Source of the DNA: Micromonospora sp. HM5-17 | Lineage (GTDB): Bacteria > Actinomycetota > Actinomycetes > Mycobacteriales > Micromonosporaceae | Assembly (NCBI RefSeq): GCF_003762835.1 | Contig: NZ_RJWA01000008.1 | Location: forward strand, 186,001 to 250,000 | DNA length: 64,000 nt | Direction: 5' to 3' | In this document: one piece after another, positions 30,561 to 40,095 of the stretch | Layout: every line of letters starts with the position of its first letter | Numbering within the stretch: the first letter of the stretch is position 1 | Position numbers and translations under genes: made by a program | The notes under the pieces: generated by a model | Seen by the model: only the letters and a program-made list of their open reading frames with translations | What the model was told of the DNA's origin: nothing | The model's database searches: none

Positions 30561-31808
30561 ATGGAACTTCGCCCGTTTACTGGTACCTATCTCACCGACC
30601 CGGCCGCCGTCTGGCATGACCTGCTGCGTCGCGATCCGGGCGTGCACTACGCCGAGGATCTTGGAATGTGGCTGATCAGCCGACACGAGCACGTGCGTGA
30701 GGCCTTCGCCGATCCGGAGAGCTTCGGTAACGCGCTGACGCTGGCGCCGGTCTACGAGATGTGCCCGGAGGCGCTCGAGGTGCTGGCGCGGCTCGACGTG
30801 CCGCCGACCACCGCGGCGGCCGACGCGCCGGTCCACACCCGGACCCGGCGGGCGTTGCGGGCGGCCTTCGCCGCCACGGCCGGCCGGGTCGAGGCCTGGT
30901 ACGGGCCGATCGTGCGCCGCCGCGTCGAGCAGCTGGTCTCCGGGTTGGCTCGGCGGCGCGGTGAGGTGGTCGATCTCGTGCCCGAGTTCACCGCCATCCT
31001 GCCCCTGCTCGTGGTGGTGGACATCCTCGGCGTACCCGAGCGGGACGTGTCGCGGATCCGCGGCTGGGCGGACGGCCAGATCGCCCTCGTCTGGGGCCAC
31101 CCCGAGCCAGCGGAACAGGTCAGGCTCGCCCGGGGGCTGTTGGAGTTCTGGCACTACTGTCAGGATCTCGTCGCACGTCGGAACGCCGAGGGATCCGGCG
31201 GGGACGACTTCGTCAGCCGGGCGCTGCGCCACCGGGACGGCCGCGACGACGTCCTCACCCTGACCGAGGTCGCCAGCATGGCGTTCAACCTGCTCGTCGC
31301 GGGGCACGAGACCACCGCCGGGCTGCTCGCCCACGCGCTGGACCAGGCGCTGTCCGTACCGGAGCGCTGGCGGTGGCTCGCCGCCGTACCGGAACGCCTG
31401 CCGGGCTTCATCGAGGAGGTGCTGCGGTACGGCCCGGCGATCGACGGCTGGCTGCGGGTGACCCGCCGGCCGGTGACGATCGGCGGCGTCGCCATCCCGG
31501 CCGGGGCGCGGTGCCTCCTGCTGATCGGCGCCGCGAACCGCGACCCCGCCGTCTTCACCGAACCGGACCGGTTCGATCCGGCCCGGCCCGCGCTGCGAGA
31601 TCATCTTTCCTTCGGTCACGGGCCACATTTCTGCATCGGGGCCGCGTTGGCCCGGCTGGAGGCGGACATCGCCCTGAGGCGACTCGCCGAGGCAATTCCG
31701 GGGCTGCGGCTGGCGGATGGGCACGTCACCGCGTACAAGCCCAATCTCGCGTTCCGCGCGCACCGGATGCTGCCGGCGGTCGTCGACGCTGACGTCCGGG
31801 CGGTCTGA
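30561..31808 (+). CDS. Cytochrome P450
   Basis: 415-residue soluble bacterial P450. The I-helix oxygen motif is AGHETTAG (near residue 247), the ExxR pair is EEVLRYG, and the heme loop FGHGPHFCIGAALARLE has the axial Cys near residue 358. It needs external ferredoxin and reductase, which are not adjacent. The substrate is unknown; the family includes macrolide and polyketide hydroxylases. ATG 30561 follows AGGAGG. It stands before an XRE regulator and a conservon-like sensor; conservons often carry a P450, though usually downstream. Confidence 0.95.
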   Translation: MELRPFTGTYLTDPAAVWHDLLRRDPGVHYAEDLGMWLISRHEHVREAFADPESFGNALTLAPVYEMCPEALEVLARLDVPPTTAAADAPVHTRTRRALRAAFAATAGRVEAWYGPIVRRRVEQLVSGLARRRGEVVDLVPEFTAILPLLVVVDILGVPERDVSRIRGWADGQIALVWGHPEPAEQVRLARGLLEFWHYCQDLVARRNAEGSGGDDFVSRALRHRDGRDDVLTLTEVASMAFNLLVAGHETTAGLLAHALDQALSVPERWRWLAAVPERLPGFIEEVLRYGPAIDGWLRVTRRPVTIGGVAIPAGARCLLLIGAANRDPAVFTEPDRFDPARPALRDHLSFGHGPHFCIGAALARLEADIALRRLAEAIPGLRLADGHVTAYKPNLAFRAHRMLPAVVDADVRAV

Positions 31809-32065
31809 GCCGTCCGGGCGTCCCGGCCGGTGGGGCACGATCACGAATCGCCTCGCGCCGTGCCTGCCGGTCGCGCCCCGAGCCGGGCACCGGCGGCGGC
31901 AGAGATCCATTCTCGGAGTCAAGTAGCCCGGCGTAGGAGGTTTTTCACTTGCCGTCAACGATGAGTGGTGCGCACGTCTTCACAGAGCGTGGCTCGGACC
32001 GTAAGAATTGGCCCCGGCAAATGTTGGATCATGATCTTCAGTTAGCTGACCCGTGATCCTCGAAT
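31809..32065. other. Intergenic region before the XRE regulator
   Basis: With the 17-bp repeats this gap is 305 bases. It becomes AT-rich from 31960 and contains several GATC-centred short palindromes, for example TGGATCATGATCTTC around 32024-32038. No gene is supported. Confidence 0.4.
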
Positions 32066-32099
32066 TGATCAAATCGCTGACGTGATCGAATCGCCGACG
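32066..32099. repeat. Tandem 17-bp repeat upstream of XRE gene
   Basis: TGATCAAATCGCTGACG (32066-32082) is followed directly by TGATCGAATCGCCGACG (32083-32099); 15 of 17 bases are identical. A partial third copy (TGATCCTCGAA) begins at 32054. It ends 14 bases before the XRE gene and is a good candidate for its own operator. Confidence 0.65.
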
Positions 32100-32113
32100 C
32101 GCGAAGGTGAGTA

Positions 32114-32815
32114 ATGGATGCTGCGTCCTCCGCGGGTACCGCGGATTTGACGGCCGCCCGACTGTTTCAACGGGAACTGCGCCGCTGGCGTACCCGTCGG
32201 GGACTGACCCAACGCGCCCTCGCCGACCGGGTCCGGTTCAGCCGGGAGACCGTGGCGGCGGTCGAGGCGGGCCGTCGCTACGGCAGTCAGGAACTGGCCA
32301 TCCGGTGCGACCAGGTGCTCGGCACCGGCGGACGGCTCGCCGAGCTGTGGCCGAGGGTGGCGGAGGAGCAGCTGGCCGCCGATGGCCGGCGGGGCCCCCG
32401 CCCGGCCGGCGCCGAGCGCCTTCGCGCGCCCGGTTCGGCGGCGGATCCGGAGGCGCGGGAGCGGCGCGCCGTGGTCGAGGCGATCGACGAGCTACGCGAG
32501 TTGATCGACCAGATGCTGCGGGTGCACTTCCCCGCCGCGGAGGAGCGGCCACTCGTGGCCGGGTCCGAGCAGCGGGCACCGACCGCGGAGCGGGCGCTCC
32601 CCTCCGCGCCGAGCCCGCCGCCCGCCGCCCACCGCCCGGCGCGGCTGCCCTGTCCGGCCGAGCCCGGCGCGGGGCGGGAGTCCCGAGTCGACCGTCCGGG
32701 ACGGACGGTGGCGGCCGCCGAGTCGTCCGCCGACCGACGGACGCGCGCCGTGGCCGCGTGGCCGGCGGTGGAGTCCCGGCGGGGCCGGACCGGCGCGACG
32801 CGGTGGCAGCGCTGA
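32114..32815 (+). CDS. XRE-family transcriptional regulator
   Basis: 233-residue DNA-binding protein. Residues about 15-75 form a Cro/C1 helix-turn-helix: LRRWRTRRGLTQRALADRVR, then FSRETVAAVEAGRRYGSQEL. A helical stretch around residues 115-140 (VVEAIDELRELIDQMLRVHF) may dimerise. The last 90 residues are Pro/Arg/Ala-rich and unlike a known ligand domain. It is upstream of the CvnA-like sensor by 244 bases and may control the sensor-transporter operon or itself. Confidence 0.82.
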   Translation: MDAASSAGTADLTAARLFQRELRRWRTRRGLTQRALADRVRFSRETVAAVEAGRRYGSQELAIRCDQVLGTGGRLAELWPRVAEEQLAADGRRGPRPAGAERLRAPGSAADPEARERRAVVEAIDELRELIDQMLRVHFPAAEERPLVAGSEQRAPTAERALPSAPSPPPAAHRPARLPCPAEPGAGRESRVDRPGRTVAAAESSADRRTRAVAAWPAVESRRGRTGATRWQR

Positions 32816-32940
32816 GCCGTAAACCGACCACCGTGCCGTCCGGGCGTGCGGACCCCGGTCACGACCGATGGCCGGGGCGGTTCCGGCACCAAGGACGTGA
32901 TGGACGACGGTGACGGTGGGTTCGAGCCCAGGTACAGATA

Positions 32941-32963
32941 GTGGTACGACCTGTTTGTACCAC
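32941..32963. promoter_or_regulatory. Inverted repeat upstream of sensor gene
   Basis: GTGGTAC (32941-32947) and GTACCAC (32957-32963) form a perfect 7-bp inverted repeat around GACCTGTTT. It could be an operator for the neighbouring XRE protein or a terminator after it. Confidence 0.4.
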
Positions 32964-33059
32964 CGGGAACCCTGGTCATCCGTCACCGCCGTCCGGCGAA
33001 ATGGGATTTGCTTACTGCAACATGCAGATCTCCTCAATGACGAGCCGCGGGAGTCAAGC

Positions 33060-35627
33060 TTGGCCTCGACCACCAGATCCCACGCGGCCCGGCTCCAGTC
33101 CGTACGTCGACGCGGCTGGAAGATCGCCTCACGGATGCGCATCATCGTGGCCGCTCCGTTGGTGGCGGTCGTCGGGTTCGCCGGTTTGGCGCTCGCCGAC
33201 AGCGTCCGGCAGGCGGCCCGGGCGAGCGACCTGGGTCTCCTTGCCGAACTCGGTGCGGAGGCGGGCCGACTGGCCTACCAGCTCCAGCGTGAGCGCGCCG
33301 CCGCGGCCGACCTGCTGACCTCGGCCAGCCCACGACAGCAGGACACCTACATCCGGCAGGCGGCCGAGACAGACGTCGTCGTCGCCCGCTACCACCGGCA
33401 GCGCGCACGGATCTCGGAGGTCTCCTCGGCCCCCGCGGCCGTGTTGAGCCGGGTGGACAAGGCGCTGGCCGGTCTCTCGCCACTGCGGACCCAGGTGCGG
33501 ACGGCGGCGCACGCCGCCGTCTCGGCCACCACCTTCAGCTACCGGATCATCATCGCCGACCTGCTCGCCTACCGTGAGGCGATCGCCCAGGGCGTGGCGT
33601 CGGCCGAACTCGCGGACGGCATCCGCGCCGCGGCCGCGCTGTCCAAGACCGCCGAGGCGCTCGGCCAGCAGCAGGTCGCCGTCCTACGGGCGATCGCAGC
33701 CGGGCAACTGACCCCGGCGATGCAGCAGGACATCACGGCGGCGCGGACCGGCTTCACCGAGGCGAGTCTCTCCTTCCTCGCCCTGGCCCGGACCGAGTGG
33801 GACATCTGGTGGGAACGGGCGGGCAGCGGCAAGGAGGCGCTGGCGCTGCAGCGCCTCCAGGACGAGGTCTCGCGGGCCGAGATCGGCGCCCCGCTCGACG
33901 TCGACATCACCGCCTGGATCGCCGCGACGCAGAGTTGGTCGGCCCGCCTCTTCGACGTCCAGCAGCGGGTGGACGACGCGGTGCTCGCCGACGTCGACGC
34001 GGCCCGGGTCGAGCAGCGGTGGCGGGCCGTCGTCGAGGCGGCGGCGATGGCGGTGGCGCTGCTGCTGACCGTCCTGGTGACCTGGGCGGTCGCCCGGCAG
34101 ATCACCCGCCGGTTGCGCCGGCTGCGGGACGCGGCGCACGCCGTCGCCTTCACCGAGCTGCCGGCGATGGTCGCGGAGCTGCGGAACATCGCCAGCAGCG
34201 GCATTCACCCCGAGGCGCTGGCCCGCCAGTACGCGTCCCCGCTGGAGACCTCCAGCGACGACGAGATCGGCGAGGTCGGCCAGGCCTTCACCGCGGTGCA
34301 CCAGGCGGCCGTCCGTACCGCCGCCGAACAGGCGGTGATGCGGGCGAACATGGCGGACATCTTCGTACACCTGAGTCGGCGCGAACAGCGCCTCGTCGAC
34401 GCCGTGCTCGCCCAGGTGGACCGGGTCGAGCAGGACGAGACCGACCCGGAACGGCTGCAGCAGCTCTACAAACTGGACAGCCTGGCGACCCGGATGGGCC
34501 GGATCAACGCCAGCCTCCTGGTGCTCGGCGGCGTCGGCGTCGGCCGGGTCCGGCACGAGGACGTGCCGATGCAGAAGGTCGTCCAGGCAGCCCTCTCACA
34601 GATCGAGCACTACACCCGGGTCCGGCTCGGGGTGGTCGACCCGGACGTGGCGGTCGCCGCCGACAAGGTGGACGAGGTGGTGCACCTGCTCGCTGAGCTG
34701 ATGGACAACGCCACCGCGTACTCGCCACCGGAGACCGACGCCTGGGTGACGGCGCGCAGTCTCGGGGACCGGGTGATCGTGCAGATCAGCGACGAGGGCG
34801 TGGGCCTGTCGCCGAAACGACTGGCCCAGCTCAACGAGGTGCTGTCCCGACCGCCGGCGACCGACGTGGCGGCGGTCCGGGCGATGGGCCTGGTGGTGGT
34901 TGGGCAGCTCGCCGCCCGGCTCGGCATAACCGTCGAACTGCGCCCCGGGCCCCGGCTCGGCACGATCGCCGAGGTCTCTCTGCCGGCGGCGCTGATCCGG
35001 CCCGCGCCGCCCGAGCCCCGGCTGCTGGCACCGGGCCGGCTCGCCGCCGTACCCGACACGCGGGGGCGGGACGTTCCCACCCCGACCTACCCGTACCCGC
35101 CGGTACCGGAGGCACCGGCCCGCAGACCGCCGGCCGAGCGGGCGCTGCCGGCCGGGTCGGTCTTCCGACCGGCGGCCCGGTCCACCGACCGAGGTGACGA
35201 CGCGACCCAGGAACTCGTCATCTTCCAGCAGGTCAACCACTGGTTCCAGACCGACCGGGGCTCCTCGCCGGCGGTGGCGGTGACCACCGCGAACCGAGCG
35301 GCGCCCGGGGAGGGAGCGAGCCGGGCGGATGGCCGCGCTGGCTGGGGCTGGCAGACCCGGGCGGACGAGGGATGGCGGGCCGCGAGCGGGCTCGCCAACC
35401 CCGAGATCACCGCCACCACCCCCTCCGGGCTACCGATCCGCCAACCGCAGCGGCACCTCGTGCCGGGCGGCGTGGCGCCCGTACCCCGGCAGTCCCAGGG
35501 CGCCGACCGCCGCGACCCGGCGGAGGTCGCCAACGCGATGTCCGCGTACGCCCGCGGTGTGGCCGCCCGCCGTCCCCGGCTGGTGAACTCCGCCGCGACA
35601 AGCGACTCGACAGGGAGTACCACGTGA
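33060..35627 (+). CDS. CvnA-like sensor histidine kinase (nitrate/nitrite-sensor type)
   Basis: About 855 residues. After a basic N terminus comes a membrane segment ([20 protein letters not shown]), an extracellular NIT-type helical sensor (to about residue 315), a second membrane segment ([17 protein letters not shown]), HAMP-like helices, then a HATPase_c domain with N box [19 protein letters not shown] and G1 box ISDEGVGLS. The usual phospho-acceptor His motif is not evident, as in other CvnA proteins. A long Pro-rich tail follows. The start is uncertain; TTG 33060 has GGGAG upstream. It overlaps the roadblock gene by GTGA. Confidence 0.82.
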   Translation: MASTTRSHAARLQSVRRRGWKIASRMRIIVAAPLVAVVGFAGLALADSVRQAARASDLGLLAELGAEAGRLAYQLQRERAAAADLLTSASPRQQDTYIRQAAETDVVVARYHRQRARISEVSSAPAAVLSRVDKALAGLSPLRTQVRTAAHAAVSATTFSYRIIIADLLAYREAIAQGVASAELADGIRAAAALSKTAEALGQQQVAVLRAIAAGQLTPAMQQDITAARTGFTEASLSFLALARTEWDIWWERAGSGKEALALQRLQDEVSRAEIGAPLDVDITAWIAATQSWSARLFDVQQRVDDAVLADVDAARVEQRWRAVVEAAAMAVALLLTVLVTWAVARQITRRLRRLRDAAHAVAFTELPAMVAELRNIASSGIHPEALARQYASPLETSSDDEIGEVGQAFTAVHQAAVRTAAEQAVMRANMADIFVHLSRREQRLVDAVLAQVDRVEQDETDPERLQQLYKLDSLATRMGRINASLLVLGGVGVGRVRHEDVPMQKVVQAALSQIEHYTRVRLGVVDPDVAVAADKVDEVVHLLAELMDNATAYSPPETDAWVTARSLGDRVIVQISDEGVGLSPKRLAQLNEVLSRPPATDVAAVRAMGLVVVGQLAARLGITVELRPGPRLGTIAEVSLPAALIRPAPPEPRLLAPGRLAAVPDTRGRDVPTPTYPYPPVPEAPARRPPAERALPAGSVFRPAARSTDRGDDATQELVIFQQVNHWFQTDRGSSPAVAVTTANRAAPGEGASRADGRAGWGWQTRADEGWRAASGLANPEITATTPSGLPIRQPQRHLVPGGVAPVPRQSQGADRRDPAEVANAMSAYARGVAARRPRLVNSAATSDSTGSTT

Positions 35628-36028
35628 CCAACCAACGCGACCTGGGCTGGATGCTGGACAGCTTCGTCGAACGGGCCCCGGAGGTCAGCCACGCCATCGC
35701 CATCTCCGCGGACGGCCTGATGGTGGCGTCCACCCGGAACCTTCCGCCGGACCGGGCCGACCAGCTCGCCGCCACCGGCAGCGGCCTGGTCAGTCTGCTC
35801 CGCGGCGCCGCCGGCTTCTTCGAGGCGGGTGCGGTGATCTCCAACGTCACCCAGCTCGAGGGCGGCTTCATGTTCTCGATGGCCTTCAACGACGGTGCCT
35901 CGTTACTGGTCCTCGCGGCGCCGAACTGCGACGTCGGCAAGGTCTCGTACGAGATGACCGAACTGGCGAACCGGATCGGCGACGTGTTGACCCCGGTCGC
36001 CCGGTCCGCGCTCCCCCACGGCCGGTGA
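35624..36028 (+). CDS. Roadblock/LC7-domain protein (CvnB-like)
   Basis: 134-residue roadblock/LC7 protein. [40 protein letters not shown] and [20 protein letters not shown] are hallmarks of the conservon CvnB family. In full conservons (CvnA-B-C-D) this protein works with a DUF742 protein and a small Ras-like GTPase in a membrane complex reminiscent of eukaryotic G-protein signalling. Both of those partners are missing here; the next genes encode a Liv-type transporter instead. GTG overlaps the sensor stop (GTGA). Confidence 0.92.
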   Translation: MTNQRDLGWMLDSFVERAPEVSHAIAISADGLMVASTRNLPPDRADQLAATGSGLVSLLRGAAGFFEAGAVISNVTQLEGGFMFSMAFNDGASLLVLAAPNCDVGKVSYEMTELANRIGDVLTPVARSALPHGR

Positions 36029-36117
36029 ACCAGGGCGTCCGATCGCCGCCGGCCCAGCCCGGTCCCGCCACCCCCGACTCCCCAGCATCCTCTCTCACCC
36101 CCTCTTATGGAGACGCC

Positions 36118-37314
36118 ATGCCTTCTTCTACCGGGACCAGCCGTCGCCGGGCACTCGCCGGCGCCGTGCTCGCCCTCGGGTTGACCCTGGCCGCCACCGG
36201 CTGCAACAGCGGCGCCGCCGGCGACACACCAGGGACGATAAAGATCGGACTTCTCGCCTCACTCTCCGGCACCTACGAGGCCGTCGGTACGGAGATCCGG
36301 GACGGGTTCGAGCTCTACCTGCGGATGCACGACAACAAACTCGGCGGCCACAAGGTCGAGCTGATCGTCGCCGACGAGGGGAACGGCGCGCCCACCGCCG
36401 TACCCGCGGCGACAAAGCTGATCAAGCAGGACCGGGTGGATGTGCTGACCGGCATCGTCGGTGGCGGTTCGGTGGCCGCCGTCTATCCGCTGCTCACCGA
36501 GGCGAAGATTCCGTTCGTCGGCTCGAACGGCCGGCCCGAGCTCAAGGACGTCTCCCGCATCTGGACCACCTCCTACCTCTCCGACGAGCCCGGCGCGGCC
36601 ATCGCGGAGTACGTACGGGACAACGTCAAGGGCGAGGTCTTCGCGATCGGCCCCGACTACCAGGGCGGTTGGGACGAACTACGCGGCTTCACCGAGACCT
36701 TTACCAAGATCGGCGGCAAGCTCGCCAACCCGGACGGCAAGACGCTCTGGACCCCGTTCCCGCAGACCACCAACTTCACCCCCTACTTCGCCCAGATCAA
36801 GGCGTCCGGCGCCGAGGCGGTCTACACGTTCTACGCCGGCAGCGCCGCGGTCGACTTCGTCAAGCAGTACGCCCAGTCCGAGATCCGGGACCTGCCGCTC
36901 TACGCCGCCGGCTTCCTGACCGAGGGCAGCGTGCTGGCCGCCCAGGGCGAGGCGGCGAAGAACATCTTCTCGGTGCTGAACTACTCGCCCGACCTGGACA
37001 ACGCGGAGAACAGGTCCTTCGTCGCCGCGTGGAAGGAGACCCACGACGGTTTGCCGACCACCTACGCGATGGCCTCGTACGACGCGGCGGCGGTGCTGGA
37101 CAAGGCGATCGCGGCGGCGGGGAAGGACCCCACACCGGAGGAGATCAACAACGCGATCGCCGGGTTGGGCCAGATCGACAGTCCACGGGGGACCTGGCAG
37201 TTCTCCCCGACGACCCACTCGCCGGTGCAGAAGTGGTACCTGCGGCAGGTCCGCCAGGACGGCCGGGCGCTCTCCAACACGGTCGTCGGTGATCTGGCGA
37301 CCGTGGGCGGATGA
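36118..37314 (+). CDS. livK: Branched-chain amino acid/amide ABC transporter substrate-binding lipoprotein
   Basis: 398-residue periplasmic-type binding protein of the Leu/Ile/Val (type 1, Peripla_BP_6) family. A signal peptide ends with lipobox ATGC (LAATGCNSG). The mature domain has IKIGLLASLSGTYEAVGTEI, GIVGGGSVAAVYPLLTEAKI and TYAMASYDAAAVLDKAI. Such proteins bind branched-chain or other hydrophobic amino acids, urea or aromatic acids; the ligand cannot be told. It follows the roadblock gene by 89 bases and overlaps livH (ATGA), linking sensor and transporter in one apparent operon. Confidence 0.92.
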   Translation: MPSSTGTSRRRALAGAVLALGLTLAATGCNSGAAGDTPGTIKIGLLASLSGTYEAVGTEIRDGFELYLRMHDNKLGGHKVELIVADEGNGAPTAVPAATKLIKQDRVDVLTGIVGGGSVAAVYPLLTEAKIPFVGSNGRPELKDVSRIWTTSYLSDEPGAAIAEYVRDNVKGEVFAIGPDYQGGWDELRGFTETFTKIGGKLANPDGKTLWTPFPQTTNFTPYFAQIKASGAEAVYTFYAGSAAVDFVKQYAQSEIRDLPLYAAGFLTEGSVLAAQGEAAKNIFSVLNYSPDLDNAENRSFVAAWKETHDGLPTTYAMASYDAAAVLDKAIAAAGKDPTPEEINNAIAGLGQIDSPRGTWQFSPTTHSPVQKWYLRQVRQDGRALSNTVVGDLATVGG

Positions 37315-38234
37315 CCGGCCACGCGGCGCCGCTGACCGACTCGGTCGACCCGTACCTGATCCCGGCCCTGGATGGTGTCGCCTACGGGTTGCTGCTCTTC
37401 GTCGCGGCGTCCGGACTGGTGCTCTGCTTCGGGGTGGCGAACATCCTCAACCTGGCGCACGGCACCCTCTACGCGATCGGCGCGTACACCGTGGCGGCGC
37501 TGACCGACGGCGGTTGGGGCACCCTGGCATTGGCGCTGGTCGTCGGGGTCGCCGTCGGGGCCGGCGCGGGTGGTCTGCTCGCCGGGCTGCTCGCCCCGGT
37601 CGCCCGGCGGGACCACCTCACCCAGGCGCTGCTGACCTTCGGCGTCGCGCTGGCCGGTGGTGCGGTGCTGGTTGCCGTCTTCGGCCCGGACAACCTGCCG
37701 GTGCGGATCCCGCCGTCCCTGGAGGGGACCGTGGAGGTGGCCGGCCACCGGTACGCCGCGTACCGGCTGGTCTTCATCGGCGTCGCCGCGCTGATCGCGG
37801 CGGTGCTCGCGCTGGTGGTGGCCCGGACCCGGGTCGGCATGCTGGTGCGGGCCACCGTCGACGACGCCGACATGGTCGCCTGCCTCGGGGTGAACCCCGC
37901 CCGGATCCGGCTCGGGGTTCTCGCGGTCGCCGGCGGGCTGGCCGGGGCGGCGGGAGTGCTCGGCGCGCCGATCATCGGTCCGGCGCCGACCACCGCCGAC
38001 ACCGTGCTGCTGCTCTCGCTCGTGGTGGTGGTGCTCGGCGGTCTCGGCTCCGTCCGCGGCACGCTGCTGGCGGCCCTGGCGGTCGGCGAGATCCAGACCC
38101 TGGGCGTCGCGCTCGCGCCGGCGGTCGCGCCGTTCCTGCTCTTCGCCGCGATGGCGGTGGTGCTCGCGGTCCGGGCCCGGGGGCTGCGGGCACGGTGGCC
38201 GCGGCTTCGGCCTCGCTGGGGAGGTGCGGCGTGA
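37311..38234 (+). CDS. livH: Liv-type ABC transporter permease
   Basis: 307-residue permease with about eight membrane helices. LNLAHGTLYAIGAYTVAAL near residue 45 and GGLGSVRGTLLAALAVGEIQ near residue 245 are LivH hallmarks. It forms the membrane channel with LivM. ATG overlaps the stop of the binding protein (ATGA), and its stop overlaps livM (GTGA). Confidence 0.93.
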   Translation: MTGHAAPLTDSVDPYLIPALDGVAYGLLLFVAASGLVLCFGVANILNLAHGTLYAIGAYTVAALTDGGWGTLALALVVGVAVGAGAGGLLAGLLAPVARRDHLTQALLTFGVALAGGAVLVAVFGPDNLPVRIPPSLEGTVEVAGHRYAAYRLVFIGVAALIAAVLALVVARTRVGMLVRATVDDADMVACLGVNPARIRLGVLAVAGGLAGAAGVLGAPIIGPAPTTADTVLLLSLVVVVLGGLGSVRGTLLAALAVGEIQTLGVALAPAVAPFLLFAAMAVVLAVRARGLRARWPRLRPRWGGAA

Positions 38235-39307
38235 CCCCGACCCTGGGACGTCGGCTCGGCCAAGCCGGGACCGTCGGCGCCCTCGCCGTCGCGGTGGCGG
38301 CGCCATGGCTCACCGATCCGTACACCACCTCGCTGCTGGCCCGTACCCTCGTGCTCGGTCTGGTCGGGGTGAGTGTCGCCCTGCTCACCGGCATCGCGGG
38401 GCTGCCGACACTCGGTCAGACCGGGCCGTACGCCGCCGGCGCGTACGCCGGTGCCGTCGTCGGACTGCACGTCTCCCCGGTCGGGGTGGTGCAGGTGCTG
38501 GTCGGCGCGGCGGCAGGCGCGCTCTTCGGCGCCCTCACCGTGCCGCTGGTGGTCTACGCCCGGGGTGTCGTCGTCCTGATGATCACCCTTGCCATCGGTG
38601 AGCTGACCGTGACCGCCGCCAGTCGGTGGCGGTCGGTGACCGGAGGGACGGACGGCCTCGCCGGGATGCCGGCGGTCCAGCCCGTCTGGGGTATGGGTGT
38701 GCTGGACAGCGACCGGGCACGCTACCTCTACATCCTGATCGTCGTCGCGGTGGTGGTGGCGGTCGTGCTGACCGTGCTGCGTACCCCGGCCGGACTGCTG
38801 CTGCGGGCCAGCCGGGACGACGAGGCACGGATGCGGGCCAGCGGGCACCGGGTCACGGGCTATTTCGCGGTGGCGTTCGTGGCCGCCGGGGCGCTGGCCG
38901 GGATCGCGGGGTCCCTGCTGGTCACCGCCCAGCAGTACGTCTCCCCGGCCGACTTCGGGTTCGAGGTCTCCGCCCTGCTCCTGCTCGGTGTGGTGATCGG
39001 CGGTGCGACCTCGGTCGGCGGCGCGATCGCCGGTACCGCGCTGGTGCTCGCGGTCCGGGACTGGTTCGCCGGCCTGCTGCCCGGTCAGGCCCCGCTGCTG
39101 CTCGGCGGGCTGTTCGTGGTGACCGCATACCTCTTCCCCCGGGGCGTGGCAGGCTTCTCCGCCGGGGTCGCCACCCTGCTCCGGACCCGTACGCGCCGGG
39201 GCACGGCGCGACCGGACCCGGGCGGTCCCGGTGAGGGTCCCGTGCCGGCCCTCGCCGCGCCGGTCCGCGGCGGACGCGCCCACCGGGGACCGGGGGCGGG
39301 GACGTGA
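38231..39307 (+). CDS. livM: Liv-type ABC transporter permease
   Basis: 358-residue permease with about nine membrane helices. GLPTLGQTGPYAAGAYAGAV, SASRDDEARMRASGH-like cytoplasmic loop (LLRASRDDEARMRASG) and GATSVGGAIAGTALVL are family signatures. The C-terminal tail is rich in Arg, Pro and Gly. GTG start overlaps the livH stop, and the stop overlaps livG (GTGA). Confidence 0.92.
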   Translation: MTPTLGRRLGQAGTVGALAVAVAAPWLTDPYTTSLLARTLVLGLVGVSVALLTGIAGLPTLGQTGPYAAGAYAGAVVGLHVSPVGVVQVLVGAAAGALFGALTVPLVVYARGVVVLMITLAIGELTVTAASRWRSVTGGTDGLAGMPAVQPVWGMGVLDSDRARYLYILIVVAVVVAVVLTVLRTPAGLLLRASRDDEARMRASGHRVTGYFAVAFVAAGALAGIAGSLLVTAQQYVSPADFGFEVSALLLLGVVIGGATSVGGAIAGTALVLAVRDWFAGLLPGQAPLLLGGLFVVTAYLFPRGVAGFSAGVATLLRTRTRRGTARPDPGGPGEGPVPALAAPVRGGRAHRGPGAGT

Positions 39308-40095
39308 CCGGGATGGCCGACGTTCGGGTCGGGTCAGGGGCCGCCGGTCCGCCCGCGCTGCTGACCGCCACGGCGGTGACCCGGCGGTACGGGTCTCTGA
39401 CCGCGGTCGACGCGGTGGACCTACGGGTCGTCGAGGGGGAGCGGCACGCGCTGATCGGTCCGAACGGGGCTGGGAAGACGACCCTGCTCGACCTCGTCGG
39501 CGGCGCGACCCGCGTCGACGACGGCCGGATCGACTTCGCGGGTCGGGACGTCACCCGGCTCGGGCCGGCGCGCCGTGCCCGGCTCGGTATCGGCCGCATC
39601 CACCAGCGTCCCGCCGTGTGGTCCTCGCTGACCGTCCGGGAGAACGTCGAGGTGGCCGCCTGGCGGCGGGTCGGCGGGCTGCGCAGGGTGGCCACGCCGG
39701 GGCGGTTCCGCCGCCGGTTGCGGGAGCCGGCGCTGGCGCTGCTCGACCGGGTCGGCCTCGCCGACCTGGCGACCAGCACCGCGGCGCACCTCTCCCACGG
39801 GCAGCGGCGACTGCTGGAGATCGCGATGGCGCTCGCCAACCAGCCCCGCCTGCTGCTCCTCGACGAGCCGGCGGCTGGGCTCTCCGGCGTCGAGGTGCAA
39901 CGGCTGGCCGCCCTGCTGGCGGGGCTGCCCCGCGAGGTCTCGGTGCTGCTGGTGGAGCACCGGCTGGATCTCGTGTACGCGCTCGCCGACACCGTCACCG
40001 TGCTGTACGACGGCCGCCGGGTCGCCAGCGGCGGGCCGGCCGAGATCCGCGACTCGCCGGAGGTCCGGCGGGCCTACGCCGAGGCGGTGCGCTGA
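39304..40095 (+). CDS. livG: Liv-type ABC transporter ATPase
   Basis: 263-residue ATPase. Walker A is GPNGAGKTT, the ABC signature LSHGQRRLLEIAMAL, Walker B RLLLLDEPAAGLS, with switch His in LLVEHRLDL. The RIHQRPAVWSSLTVRENVEV segment is typical of LivG (Q-loop). It hydrolyses ATP to drive uptake with LivF. GTG overlaps the livM stop; TGATG links it to livF. Confidence 0.93.
   Translation: MTGMADVRVGSGAAGPPALLTATAVTRRYGSLTAVDAVDLRVVEGERHALIGPNGAGKTTLLDLVGGATRVDDGRIDFAGRDVTRLGPARRARLGIGRIHQRPAVWSSLTVRENVEVAAWRRVGGLRRVATPGRFRRRLREPALALLDRVGLADLATSTAAHLSHGQRRLLEIAMALANQPRLLLLDEPAAGLSGVEVQRLAALLAGLPREVSVLLVEHRLDLVYALADTVTVLYDGRRVASGGPAEIRDSPEVRRAYAEAVR

Noticed and set aside
32920-32945. tRNA-like T-loop (GGTTCGAG)
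   Set aside because: The flanking bases do not form a T-stem and no acceptor or anticodon arm is present.
33060-36028. Complete conservon
   Set aside because: DUF742 and GTPase genes are absent; only the sensor and roadblock parts are present.
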